A stretch of DNA of 5,778 nucleotides from Maritimibacter sp. (GCA_020441225.1 JAGRMP010000183.1:1620-7397), one strand, 5' to 3'; counted from the first letter of the stretch, positions 1-5,778 are shown. Notes: generated from the letters alone by a model not told the origin. Numbers and translations: made by a program.

Positions 1-1140
1 AACTACACCGAGGTGCAGACGGCGCGGGACGGGGCGCCCAACGAGACATGCGCGCCGCTCATGGAGAGCGTAATCGACCCGCTCTATAGAGCCTATTCCG
101 CCCTGAAACGCGCCCGCGAGGCGCGCCAGCCGCTCGATCTCGACCTGCCGGAACGCAAGATCGTGCTGTCCGACGACGGCAAGGTGGAAAGCGTGCGCTT
201 CGCCGAACGGTTCGACGCGCACCGGCTGATCGAAGAGATGATGGTGCTCGCCAACGTCGCCGCGGCGGAGGAGCTGAACCGGCTCAAACGGCCGCTCCTG
301 TTCCGGGTCCACGAAGAACCAAGCCCGGAAAAACTCGACGCGCTGCGCGAGGTCGCCCAGGCGTCCGGGTTCACCCTCGCCAAGGGCCAGGTGCTCAAGA
401 CCCGGCATCTCAACCAGCTTCTCGCCCAGGCCGAGGGCAGCGAGTTCGACGAGCTCATCAACATCACCACGCTCAGGTCGATGACCCAGGCCTATTACAG
501 CCCCGAGAACTTCGCCCATTTCGGCCTCGCGCTGCGCGATTACGCACATTTCACCTCGCCGATCCGGCGGTACTCCGATCTCATCGTGCACCGGGCGCTG
601 ATCTCGGGCCATGGCTGGGGCAAGGACGGGCTGTCGGCCGAAGACATCGACCAGCTCGAAGCCACCGCACAGCATATCTCCGAAACCGAGCGCCGCTCGA
701 TGGCCGCCGAGCGCGACACCACCGACCGCTACCTCGCCGCCTATCTCGCGGAGCGGGTCGGCAACGAGTTTCCCGGCCGGATCGCCGGCATCCAGCGCTT
801 CGGCGCTTTCGTCAAGCTCGACGAGACCGGCGCCGACGGGCTGGTGCCCGTGTCCTCCATCGGCGCCGAGTATTTCCGCTACGACGGCACCGACCAGACG
901 CTGACCGGCGAGCGCTCGGGCCTCGTGCTCTCGGTCGGGCAGCGGGTGCTCACACGGCTCGCCGAAGCGGTCCCGGTGACCGGCGGATTGATGCTCGAAT
1001 TGCTCGAGGTCGATGGCAAGGGTCTTGCGGGCACCGGGCGGGGCGCGCGAAAAGGTGGTGGTCCGGTCGCGCGCAAGCGCGGCCAGTCGCGGCGGAAATC
1101 GGAAAAGGTTTCGAAATCCGTCCGGCGGCGACGCAAGTAG
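1..1140 (+). CDS. rnr: Ribonuclease R, C-terminal part (5' end outside window)
   Basis: This is a processive 3'-to-5' exoribonuclease of the RNase II/R (RNB) family, which degrades structured RNA in the cytoplasm. The frame is open from base 1, so the first 379 visible codons continue a gene that starts upstream; the GTG at 13 is internal and not a start. The C-terminal half of the RNB domain occupies about codons 1-215 and carries the family signature YAHFTSPIRRYSDL at codons 181-194, whose arginines contact the RNA in this family. The catalytic aspartate cluster lies upstream of the window. An S1 RNA-binding domain follows at about codons 251-335 (GRIAGIQRFGAFVKL). The last 40 or so residues form a Gly/Arg/Lys-rich tail ending in RRRRK, as is common in RNase R and likely used for RNA contact. 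The S1 domain plus basic tail favours RNase R over RNase II. No clear terminator follows the TAG stop. Confidence 0.95.
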   Translation, partial: NYTEVQTARDGAPNETCAPLMESVIDPLYRAYSALKRAREARQPLDLDLPERKIVLSDDGKVESVRFAERFDAHRLIEEMMVLANVAAAEELNRLKRPLLFRVHEEPSPEKLDALREVAQASGFTLAKGQVLKTRHLNQLLAQAEGSEFDELINITTLRSMTQAYYSPENFAHFGLALRDYAHFTSPIRRYSDLIVHRALISGHGWGKDGLSAEDIDQLEATAQHISETERRSMAAERDTTDRYLAAYLAERVGNEFPGRIAGIQRFGAFVKLDETGADGLVPVSSIGAEYFRYDGTDQTLTGERSGLVLSVGQRVLTRLAEAVPVTGGLMLELLEVDGKGLAGTGRGARKGGGPVARKRGQSRRKSEKVSKSVRRRRK

Positions 1141-1172
1141 CGGCCATGGGTCGAAACGTCGCGGCTGGTTCT

Positions 1173-1201
1173 TTGCCGATTACCGAGTTCAAAGGTGTAT
1201 T
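1173..1201 (+). promoter_or_regulatory. Possible sigma-70-like promoter for the lytic transglycosylase
   Basis: In the 157-bp gap after rnr there is a TTGCCG hexamer (1173-1178), a 17-bp spacer, and TGTATT (1196-1201). Each hexamer matches 4 of 6 consensus positions. The surrounding gap is visibly richer in A/T than the flanking genes, as expected of a promoter region. A match of this quality can arise by chance, so this is only a candidate; the downstream gene could instead be read through from rnr. Confidence 0.25.
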
Positions 1202-1222
1202 TCGGCCATCGGAAACACAGGT

Positions 1223-1245
1223 ATCCTTGGACGACCGCCAGGGAT
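1223..1245 (+). other. Hairpin in the leader between rnr and the lytic transglycosylase gene
   Basis: ATCCTTGG (1223-1230) can pair with CCAGGGAT (1238-1245) to form an 8-bp stem with one G-U pair and a 7-nt loop. A competing 6-bp stem, CTTGGA (1226-1231) with TCCAAG (1245-1250), uses overlapping bases, so the two folds exclude each other. No T-run follows, so it is not a standard intrinsic terminator. It lies about 50 nt upstream of the start codon at 1298 and would be in the 5' untranslated region of a transcript from the candidate promoter at 1173-1201. A role is not shown; short stems of this kind are frequent in GC-rich DNA. Confidence 0.3.
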
Positions 1246-1285
1246 CCAAGAACCACCCGATGCGCCCGCCGAACTTGAAGGCAAT

Positions 1286-1290
1286 GGGGA
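1286..1290 (+). promoter_or_regulatory. Ribosome binding site deciding the transglycosylase start
   Basis: GGGGA ends 7 nt before the ATG at 1298, which is good spacing. The in-frame ATG at 1292 would be only 1 nt away from it, though a second purine run, GAAGG at 1277-1281, lies 10 nt before 1292. The start at 1298 is therefore preferred, with 1292 (two residues longer) as the alternative. Confidence 0.5.
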
Positions 1291-1297
1291 TATGCCC

Positions 1298-2467
1298 ATG
1301 ACCGAAAAGATGATTTCGATCCAACCCGAGACGTCTGATGATTTCGAGAGTTGGGTCGCAGGTGTTTTGAGGGAACGCGCCTTTGAAAAGCTGATCCGCG
1401 CGGATGTGTTCCGCCGGGTGATGACAGATGTACCATTCCTGCCCGATGTCCTCGAACGCCAGGCCAACCAGAAAGAGTTCAACCTCCCGATCGAGGAATA
1501 TCTCGCCATCGCCGCCTCGGATGAGCGGATCCGCAATGGCCGGCAGATGCTGCGGACCCACCGCGATCTGTTCAACACCGTCGAACAGGCGTTCGGGGTT
1601 GAGCCGGAAGCGATCGCGGCGATCTGGGGGCTCGAGACCGGTTACGGGGTGGTCATGGGCGACATTCCGGTCATCCCGGCGCTCGCCACGCTCGCCTTTG
1701 CCGGTCGGCGCGCTGCCTATTTCGAGGCCGAGCTGTTCTCGGCCCTTCGACTGGTGCAGCTCGGCCAGATCTCCGTGGACCGGCTCCGGGGCTCGTGGTC
1801 CGGCGCGATTGGACATGGACAGTTCATGCCCTCCGCCGTGCTCGAATTCGGTGTCGATCTCGATGGTGACGGCGCCACCGATCTGTGCGGTGCAGACCCG
1901 ACCGACGCGCTCGCCTCGGTCGCCAACTACCTCAAGAAACACGGCTGGCGCAAAGGTCAGCCCTGGGGGATCGAAGTGCGTCTGCCGCCCCGGTTCGACC
2001 ATGCGCTGACCGGGCTCGACCAGACCCTGCCGGCGAAGGAATGGTCGGCCAGCGGGGTTGAAACCATGGATGGCGGGCAGTTGCCCGATTACGGTGCCTG
2101 TTCGATCCTGCTTCCCGCGGGCGCCGGCGGCGCGGCGCTGTTGACGACAGGAAATTTCCACGTCCTGTTGCGCTACAACAGGGCGGTGGCCTACGCGATC
2201 GGGGTCGGCCATCTCGCCGACCGGCTGTCCGGCGGCAAGCCCTTCGTCGCCGGCTGGCCAAAGGACGAACGAGTCCTGACGAGCGGCGACATCAGCGAGG
2301 CACAATACCTGCTATCGCAATACGGCTACGACACGCTCGGGATCGACGGGATGATCGGCCCCAACACCACCCGGGCTGCGCGCGCGTTCCAGGCCGCAAA
2401 CGGGTTGGTTGCCGACGGCTATCTCGGCGCGGCCCTGCTCGACGTGCTGCGCGGGAAACGGCGCTGA
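1298..2467 (+). CDS. MltB-family lytic murein transglycosylase with C-terminal peptidoglycan-binding domain
   Basis: The 389-residue product should cleave the MurNAc-GlcNAc bond of peptidoglycan, leaving 1,6-anhydroMurNAc ends. Residues about 16-230 match the MltB/SLT_2 catalytic domain. The likely catalytic acid is Glu113 in IWGLETGYG, followed by PALATLAF (127-134), the GSWSGAIGHGQFMPS block (165-179), an acidic DGDG loop (189-192) and DALASVANYLKKHGW (203-217). A PG_binding_1 domain fills residues about 330-385 (YGYDTLGIDGMIGP, then a GLVADG turn). Cys197 stands where many relatives, as I recall, have Trp. Oddly, the N-terminus (MTEKMISIQPETSDDF) is polar, with no signal peptide or lipobox, and none appears in any upstream frame. 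A longer in-frame reading from 1013 would overlap rnr and adds only basic, non-hydrophobic sequence, so I rejected it. The stop lies 2 bp from the end of the convergent cbbY-like gene. The family call is firm; cellular location is open. Confidence 0.9.
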   Translation: MTEKMISIQPETSDDFESWVAGVLRERAFEKLIRADVFRRVMTDVPFLPDVLERQANQKEFNLPIEEYLAIAASDERIRNGRQMLRTHRDLFNTVEQAFGVEPEAIAAIWGLETGYGVVMGDIPVIPALATLAFAGRRAAYFEAELFSALRLVQLGQISVDRLRGSWSGAIGHGQFMPSAVLEFGVDLDGDGATDLCGADPTDALASVANYLKKHGWRKGQPWGIEVRLPPRFDHALTGLDQTLPAKEWSASGVETMDGGQLPDYGACSILLPAGAGGAALLTTGNFHVLLRYNRAVAYAIGVGHLADRLSGGKPFVAGWPKDERVLTSGDISEAQYLLSQYGYDTLGIDGMIGPNTTRAARAFQAANGLVADGYLGAALLDVLRGKRR

Positions 2468-2497
2468 GCTCAGCCGTTCCGCGCCTGGCGCAGCGCC
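2460..2497. terminator. Hairpin spanning the convergent gene ends (weak bidirectional terminator candidate)
   Basis: GGCGCTG (2460-2466) pairs perfectly with CAGCGCC (2491-2497), giving a 7-bp GC-rich stem around a 24-nt loop. The element also contains the 12-bp perfect palindrome GCTGAGCTCAGC (2463-2474), which includes both stop codons. Neither strand has a T-run after the stem, so intrinsic termination would be weak at best. Part of the symmetry follows simply from two TGA stops facing each other. It is listed because there is no other visible site at which the two converging transcripts could stop. Confidence 0.2.
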
Positions 2498-3177
2498 TCC
2501 AGATCGGCGAGCGATAGCCCGGTCAGATTTGCACAGACCCGGTCGGCGCCAGAGAAATCCTGGTCGTCGGTATAGACCGAGGGCGTAATCACTGTGGCCA
2601 GCCCCGCCCCGCGTGCCGATTTCAGCCCGTTGACGCTGTCTTCGAACGCAATGCAGGCCGCGGGCCCCAGCCCGAGCCGCGTGAGCGCCAGTTCGAAGAC
2701 ATCCGGCGCCGGTTTCTTCGCAGCCACCTCGTCGCCCGCCGCGATCACGTCGAACACCGCCTCCGGCTCTGCCTGCCAGCAGCAGCGGGTGAGCGCGGCG
2801 ACGTTGGGCAGGTTGGTGGTGGTGGCGACGGCGACCTTCAACCCCGCGGCCCGCGCGCGGTCGATCAGTGCTGCCACCCCCGGGCGCAGTGCGAGGTCCC
2901 CCGCGGCCAGGATCTCGGCGTAATGCCCGGTCTTGTCCCGGTGCAATGCGGCGATCTCCTCGGCGGCAAGCCGGGGCGCACCGGGCGGCAGGCTGTCCTG
3001 CCAGGCCCGCATCCGCTCCTTGCCGCCGGTGGTGTTCAGAAGCCAGCGATAGTCCGCCATCGACCAGTGCCAGCCGACCCCATGCGCGGCAAAGGTCCGG
3101 TTGAACGCCTCCCGATGCGCCTCTTCGGTCTCGGCAAGCGTGCCGTCGACGTCGAAGATCAACGCCCTGAGTTTCAT
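2470..3177 (-). CDS. cbbY: CbbY-type HAD-superfamily sugar phosphatase (probable xylulose-1,5-bisphosphate phosphatase)
   Basis: The 235-residue cytoplasmic HAD phosphatase closely resembles R. sphaeroides CbbY as I recall it. That enzyme dephosphorylates xylulose-1,5-bisphosphate, a Rubisco-inhibiting by-product, to xylulose 5-phosphate. Visible HAD motifs are the nucleophile/acid pair Asp9 and Asp11 in FDVDGTLAETEEAH, motif II Thr119 in ATTTNLPN, motif III Lys155 in AKKPAPD, and motif IV Glu179-Asp180 in AFEDSVNG. The cap domain carries the CbbY-like TTGGKER block (49-55). The ATG at 3177 is chosen because it places the DxD motif at residue 9; an in-frame extension to 3369 would run antiparallel-free but deep into gph and adds arginine-rich shadow sequence. 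No clear Shine-Dalgarno precedes it and gph ends 10 bp upstream, suggesting translational coupling. It is the last gene of the run. The family is clear; the exact substrate is inferred, since related HADs act on other sugar phosphates. Confidence 0.88.
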   Translation of the reverse strand: MKLRALIFDVDGTLAETEEAHREAFNRTFAAHGVGWHWSMADYRWLLNTTGGKERMRAWQDSLPPGAPRLAAEEIAALHRDKTGHYAEILAAGDLALRPGVAALIDRARAAGLKVAVATTTNLPNVAALTRCCWQAEPEAVFDVIAAGDEVAAKKPAPDVFELALTRLGLGPAACIAFEDSVNGLKSARGAGLATVITPSVYTDDQDFSGADRVCANLTGLSLADLEALRQARNG

Positions 3178-3187
3178 CGCGGCGCCA

Positions 3188-3850
3188 TCATGCGGTCGGG
3201 GCGGGGTCCGCCAGGCTGTCGACGATCGGGCCCAGCGCCGCGAAATCGTCGAAGCGGAAGTCATGCGGCAGGCCTTCGATTGCCTTCTTGCGGTAGCCCT
3301 GCGAATAGATCGCAAAGCGCACGGCGGCGGCGAGCGCCACCTCTGCATCGACCTCACTGTCGCCGACATAGAGCCGCGGGCCGATCCCGAGCCGGTCGAA
3401 GGCCAGGATCAGCGGTGCGGGATGCGGCTTTTTCTCCGGCAGCGAGTCGCCCCCGACCACCACGTCGAAATACCGCTCGAGCCCCAGCAGGTTGAGCACC
3501 AGCCGCGCCGGTTCCTCGGGCTTGTTGGTGCAGACCCCGAGCCGGTGGCCGTCCGCCTTGAGCTTTTCCAAGAGCGCGGGCACGCCCGGCATCGGCCGGC
3601 TGTCGTCGGCGGGAGCGGCGTTGTAGAAGTCCCTCACCTCGTCGTAGAGCCGCTCGAAATGGTGGCTCGGAATCGACCGCGCCCGCATCACCCGTTCCAC
3701 CAGCTTCGGCAGGCCGTTGCCGATGAACGAGGTCACCGTGGCGAGGTCGAGCGGCGCGTAGCCCTCGTCCGCCAGCATCCGGTTGGCGGCCGCCATCAGG
3801 TCCGGCGCAGAATCGACCAGCGTCCCGTCGAGGTCGAAGACGATGTTCAT
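3188..3850 (-). CDS. gph: Phosphoglycolate phosphatase (HAD superfamily)
   Basis: The 220-residue protein is a Gph/CbbZ-type HAD hydrolase, expected to convert 2-phosphoglycolate to glycolate in the cytoplasm with Mg2+. 2-Phosphoglycolate comes from Rubisco oxygenation or from repair of oxidised DNA ends. The start gives the standard family N-terminus: MNIVFDLDGTLVDSAPDL, with Asp6 and Asp8 as nucleophile and acid/base. Then come the helical cap with SFIGNGLPKLVE (41-52), motif II CTNKPEEPA (107-115), motif III with Lys141 in EKKPHPAP, and motif IV YVGDSEVDAE (161-170) with acidic Asp164 and Asp168. Length is normal for Gph. It starts 4 bp after the thioredoxin-like gene, with a purine-rich stretch (GGAAAG, AAGG) overlapping that gene's end. 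Gph annotations often cover related sugar-phosphate phosphatases, but the motif context and the cbbY-like neighbour make this reading reasonable. Confidence 0.88.
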   Translation of the reverse strand: MNIVFDLDGTLVDSAPDLMAAANRMLADEGYAPLDLATVTSFIGNGLPKLVERVMRARSIPSHHFERLYDEVRDFYNAAPADDSRPMPGVPALLEKLKADGHRLGVCTNKPEEPARLVLNLLGLERYFDVVVGGDSLPEKKPHPAPLILAFDRLGIGPRLYVGDSEVDAEVALAAAVRFAIYSQGYRKKAIEGLPHDFRFDDFAALGPIVDSLADPAPTA

Positions 3851-3854
3851 GGCC

Positions 3855-4409
3855 TTACGCTTTCCACTTGATCGAGCAGCCCATCGAGGCGACCTGATCC
3901 GCCGGACCCTTACCGGTCTCGGCCACCTGTTTCATCGCTTCGAACAGATCGCGCCTCAGATCGGCCGGTCCGGCCTCCTTGCGCGAGGCGTCGAGGCGGC
4001 CGCGGTATTGCAGCTCGCCGGCGGCGTTGTAGCCGAAAAAGTCGGGCGTACAGACGGCATCGTAGGCCTTCGCCACGCCCTGGGTCTCGTCATAGAGATA
4101 CGGAAAGCTGAAGCCCTGCTTTTCGGCAAGCTCGACCATCTTGTCGGGCGCATCCGCCGGATAGGCCTCGACATCGTTGGCGCTGATCGCAACCACGCCG
4201 ATCCCCAGATCCTGCAGCTCTTTCGCGTCGCGCACGATCCGGTCGATCACCGCCATCACGTAGGGGCAATGGTTGCAGATGAACATCACCAGCGTGCCGT
4301 TTTCGCCTTGCACGTCGGCGAGGGCGACGGACTTGCCGGTCGCGGGTTCGGGCAGGGTGAAATCCTTGATCGGGGCGCCGAAATCGCAGACGGGAGGTAT
4401 CTCAGCCAT
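3855..4409 (-). CDS. Thioredoxin-like / peroxiredoxin-like protein with CNHC motif
   Basis: The 184-residue protein has a thioredoxin fold of the redoxin (AhpC/TSA-like, 'PRX-like 1') type. Such proteins are widespread in bacteria and mostly uncharacterised. The N-terminal FTLPEPATGKSVALADV resembles the redoxin opening strand. The active-site strand reads MFICNHCPYV (42-51), so Cys45 and Cys48 form a CxxC pair. SANDVEAYP (76-84), YLYDETQGVAKAY (104-116) and CTPDFFGY (120-127, with the conserved cis-Pro122) complete the fold, and the tail ends with the family's GCSIKWK (177-183), bearing another conserved Cys178. No signal peptide is visible, so it should act in the cytoplasm, perhaps as a thiol reductase or peroxide-reducing enzyme; the substrate is unknown. 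It sits 21 bp after the metallo-hydrolase gene and 4 bp before gph, inside the presumed operon. Confidence 0.88.
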   Translation of the reverse strand: MAEIPPVCDFGAPIKDFTLPEPATGKSVALADVQGENGTLVMFICNHCPYVMAVIDRIVRDAKELQDLGIGVVAISANDVEAYPADAPDKMVELAEKQGFSFPYLYDETQGVAKAYDAVCTPDFFGYNAAGELQYRGRLDASRKEAGPADLRRDLFEAMKQVAETGKGPADQVASMGCSIKWKA

Positions 4410-4414
4410 ATTCT

Positions 4415-4420
4415 TTCCTT
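4415..4420 (-). promoter_or_regulatory. Ribosome binding site of the thioredoxin-like gene
   Basis: On the minus strand AAGGAA lies 5 nt before the ATG at 4409, within an A/G-rich stretch (GGAAAGGAAAG). It is the strongest Shine-Dalgarno in the minus-strand run and supports the chosen start. Confidence 0.6.
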
Positions 4421-4430
4421 TCCGATTGTC

Positions 4431-5354
4431 TCAGGCAGGGACGAAACGATAAGCGCCGTCAAAGCGCTCGACCCGTCCGACGCCGCCGCCGGGCAGGTGA
4501 AAGCCCACCATCGGCATCGCGTCGGTGGCGAGCTGGTCGAGGAGCCCCGTGCGCACCGCGGCAGCCGCCTGCTGGTCGCTGTCGGCGCCGATCGGCCAGT
4601 CCGGGTGGGCAAAGGCAGTGTGGTCGTTGATCAGCGCATCGCCCACGATCATCGCGCTGTCGCCGCCGTCGGCGAGGGCAAAGCTCATGTGACCCGGCGA
4701 ATGGCCAAAGGTGCCGCGCGCGATCACGCCGGGCAGCACCTCGGCGCCGTCCTCGAAGAAGCTGAAGCGCTCGGCGACGAGGTCGAGCCGCCGCTTGGCA
4801 CCGGCGGCCATCGGCACGCGATCCTCGGAAATCGTGTCTATCGTTGCCGGATCGGCCCAGTAATCGAACTCGACCCGGCCCATCATGTGCTGGGCGTTGG
4901 AAAAGAACGCTTCGTCGAAATCGTCGAGCACACCCCAGAGATGGTCGGCGTGCCCATGGGTAAAGACCACATGCGTCACGTCCTCCGAGGCGACGCCCAG
5001 CGCGTCCAGCGCCTGCGGGAGATCGCCCACGGTGTCGAGAAACCCCATGCCGGATCCGGCGTCGAACAGGATCACCCGGTCGTCGTGGCGGACCAGGGTC
5101 ACATTGCATTCGGGCGTGAGCGCCGCGTCGCGCGCCATGCCCCGCGATTCGAGGAACGCGGCGAGCTCTTCCTGCGGCATCGGCGCGAACATGAAATCGG
5201 CCGGTTGTGTGAGGTAACCGTCCGACAGCGTGGTCACCTCCATGCCGCCGACGGTGAAGCTCGTGCCGGCCCAGGCCCGACGCGGGACGAGCGCTGCGGC
5301 GCCAAAGCCTGCCGCAGCCCCCGATACGAACGTGCGGCGCGAGATCCGCATCAT
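4431..5354 (-). CDS. Tat-exported metallo-beta-lactamase-fold hydrolase (OPHC2/methyl-parathion-hydrolase-like)
   Basis: The 307-residue protein starts with a twin-arginine signal: SRRTF at 5-9, an alanine-rich hydrophobic stretch (11-23) and a likely AWA/G cleavage after residue 29. It should therefore be exported folded, with its metals, to the periplasm. The metallo-beta-lactamase core shows HGHADH (His133, His135, Asp137, His138), His222 in GHSPGH, Asp239 in IVGDA and His286 in VGFHLPGG, a full dinuclear metal set. The C-terminus (FAHPDWPI at 248-255 and [16 protein letters not shown]) matches the subgroup that includes methyl parathion hydrolase and OPHC2 as I recall it; members include lactonases and esterases, and the native substrate cannot be told here. 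The ATG at 5354 overlaps the aminotransferase stop as ATGA. A second ATG at 5351 has better spacing (7 nt) from AGGCGG, so either may be used. Confidence 0.88.
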   Translation of the reverse strand: MMRISRRTFVSGAAAGFGAAALVPRRAWAGTSFTVGGMEVTTLSDGYLTQPADFMFAPMPQEELAAFLESRGMARDAALTPECNVTLVRHDDRVILFDAGSGMGFLDTVGDLPQALDALGVASEDVTHVVFTHGHADHLWGVLDDFDEAFFSNAQHMMGRVEFDYWADPATIDTISEDRVPMAAGAKRRLDLVAERFSFFEDGAEVLPGVIARGTFGHSPGHMSFALADGGDSAMIVGDALINDHTAFAHPDWPIGADSDQQAAAAVRTGLLDQLATDAMPMVGFHLPGGGVGRVERFDGAYRFVPA

Positions 5355-5778
5355 TCGGCCGCCTGCAGGCCGCGTCCGAGCACTTTCGACAGGGCCGCGA
5401 GCAGCCGGGCGACGTTTTCCTCGCGCGCGGTCTCGCCCATGAGGCCGATCCGCCAGACCTTGCCGGCAAAGGGGCCGAGGCCCGCGCCGATCTCGATCCC
5501 GTGCTCAGTGAGCAATTTGCCGCGGGTCGCGGCATCGTCCACGCCCTCAGGCACCCAGACCGAGTTGAGCTGCGGCAACCGGTGCGGCGCATCGACCACG
5601 AAGCTCAGCTCCAGCCCCTGCAGCCCGCGGGCGAGCTGTTCATGCGCCGCCTTGTGCCGCGCCCAAGAGGCTTCGAGCCCTTCGTTCTGCAACCGCCGCA
5701 GCCCTTCATGCAGCCCGTAGAGCGCGTTGACCGGCGCGGTGTGGTGGTAGGAGCGCGCCCCGCCGCCGCCACCCGACT
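5351..5778 (-). CDS. Class V aminotransferase, alanine-glyoxylate/serine-glyoxylate type, C-terminal part
   Basis: The visible 142 codons are the C-terminal domain of a PLP-dependent fold-type I, class V aminotransferase; the gene runs off the right edge, so the start and the PLP-binding lysine are not visible. The fragment opens with a Gly-rich stretch and then [18 protein letters not shown], the segment that in human AGXT and bacterial relatives precedes the small domain. [21 protein letters not shown] corresponds to the AGXT region whose arginine (codon 5450-5452) binds the substrate carboxylate. TTG at 5692 is an internal codon, not a start. These enzymes transfer the amino group of alanine or serine to glyoxylate, giving glycine. 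The amino donor cannot be told from this part. The TGA stop overlaps the next gene by 4 nt, so it probably belongs to the same operon and may be its first or an internal gene. Confidence 0.87.
   Translation of the reverse strand, partial: SGGGGGARSYHHTAPVNALYGLHEGLRRLQNEGLEASWARHKAAHEQLARGLQGLELSFVVDAPHRLPQLNSVWVPEGVDDAATRGKLLTEHGIEIGAGLGPFAGKVWRIGLMGETAREENVARLLAALSKVLGRGLQAAE
5359..5364 (-). promoter_or_regulatory. Weak ribosome binding site of the metallo-hydrolase gene
   Basis: On the minus strand AGGCGG lies 4 nt before the ATG at 5354 and 7 nt before the second ATG at 5351. The spacing favours the second methionine, but the ATGA overlap with the upstream stop would let terminating ribosomes use the first. 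Confidence 0.35.

Noticed and set aside
1013..1297. In-frame upstream extension of the transglycosylase to a GTG at 1013
   Set aside because: It would overlap rnr by 128 bp and adds arginine-rich sequence typical of a shadow frame, with no signal peptide; the ATG at 1298 has a suitable ribosome binding site.
950..2305. 451-codon open frame on the - strand
   Set aside because: It is antisense to rnr and the transglycosylase, crosses the intergenic gap, and has no recognisable domain; a GC-driven shadow.
2481..2497. Alternating GCGCC/GGCGC repeats just after the transglycosylase stop
   Set aside because: They lie in the coding end of the cbbY-like gene; the one-base loops cannot form stable hairpins and GC-rich codons explain them.
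3178..3369. In-frame N-terminal extension of the cbbY-like gene to 3369
   Set aside because: It would overlap gph by 182 bp and adds Arg/Ser-rich sequence before the HAD motif; the ATG at 3177 gives the standard N-terminus.
4459..5592. 377-codon arginine-rich open frame on the - strand
   Set aside because: It is an alternative frame of the metallo-hydrolase and aminotransferase genes with a low-complexity Arg/Ala/Gly product.
3783..5720. 645-codon open frame on the + strand
   Set aside because: It lies antisense to four well-supported minus-strand genes and its product shows no recognisable domain; long open antisense frames are common where third codon positions are nearly all G or C.
1..5778. 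Search for tRNA or rRNA genes, CRISPR arrays, insertion sequences and phage or defence genes
   Set aside because: No repeat-spacer pattern, transposase, long inverted repeat or RNA gene signature was seen; coding sequence covers nearly the whole window.

Overview
The window is GC-rich, gene-dense bacterial DNA. It fits an alphaproteobacterium, most likely of the Rhodobacteraceae. This rests on the very high GC at third codon positions and on the proteins: the CbbY-type phosphatase closely resembles Rhodobacter sphaeroides CbbY as I remember it, and the RNase R has a typical alphaproteobacterial look. The assignment comes from recalled family features, not from a search.

Layout. On the + strand are the 3' part of rnr (RNase R, 1-1140, cut by the left edge), a 157-bp intergenic leader, and an MltB-type lytic transglycosylase with a C-terminal peptidoglycan-binding domain (1298-2467). 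On the - strand, transcribed from the right edge leftwards, is a tight five-gene run: a class V aminotransferase of the alanine/serine-glyoxylate type (5351-5778, cut by the right edge), a Tat-exported metallo-beta-lactamase-fold hydrolase (4431-5354), a thioredoxin/peroxiredoxin-like protein with a CNHC motif (3855-4409), phosphoglycolate phosphatase gph (3188-3850) and a CbbY-type HAD phosphatase (2470-3177). Junctions in this run are a 4-nt ATGA overlap, then gaps of 21, 4 and 10 bp, so it is very probably one operon. The two transcription units converge with only 2 bp between stop codons at about 2468.

How the genes fit together. Gph makes glycolate from 2-phosphoglycolate. Glyoxylate, the oxidation product of glycolate, is a substrate of the aminotransferase. 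CbbY removes xylulose-1,5-bisphosphate, a Rubisco by-product, in R. sphaeroides. The operon can therefore be read as a two-carbon salvage/metabolite-repair cluster, although no Rubisco, glycolate oxidase or CbbX gene lies in view. The metallo-hydrolase and the thioredoxin-like protein have no obvious place in that scheme. On the other strand, RNase R (RNA turnover) and the transglycosylase (wall turnover) are separated by a leader that could hold its own promoter and a small hairpin.

Most of the window is ordinary housekeeping and metabolic sequence. The points most worth a second look are the composition of the - strand operon, the lack of any signal peptide on the transglycosylase, and the near-abutting convergent gene ends with a shared hairpin.
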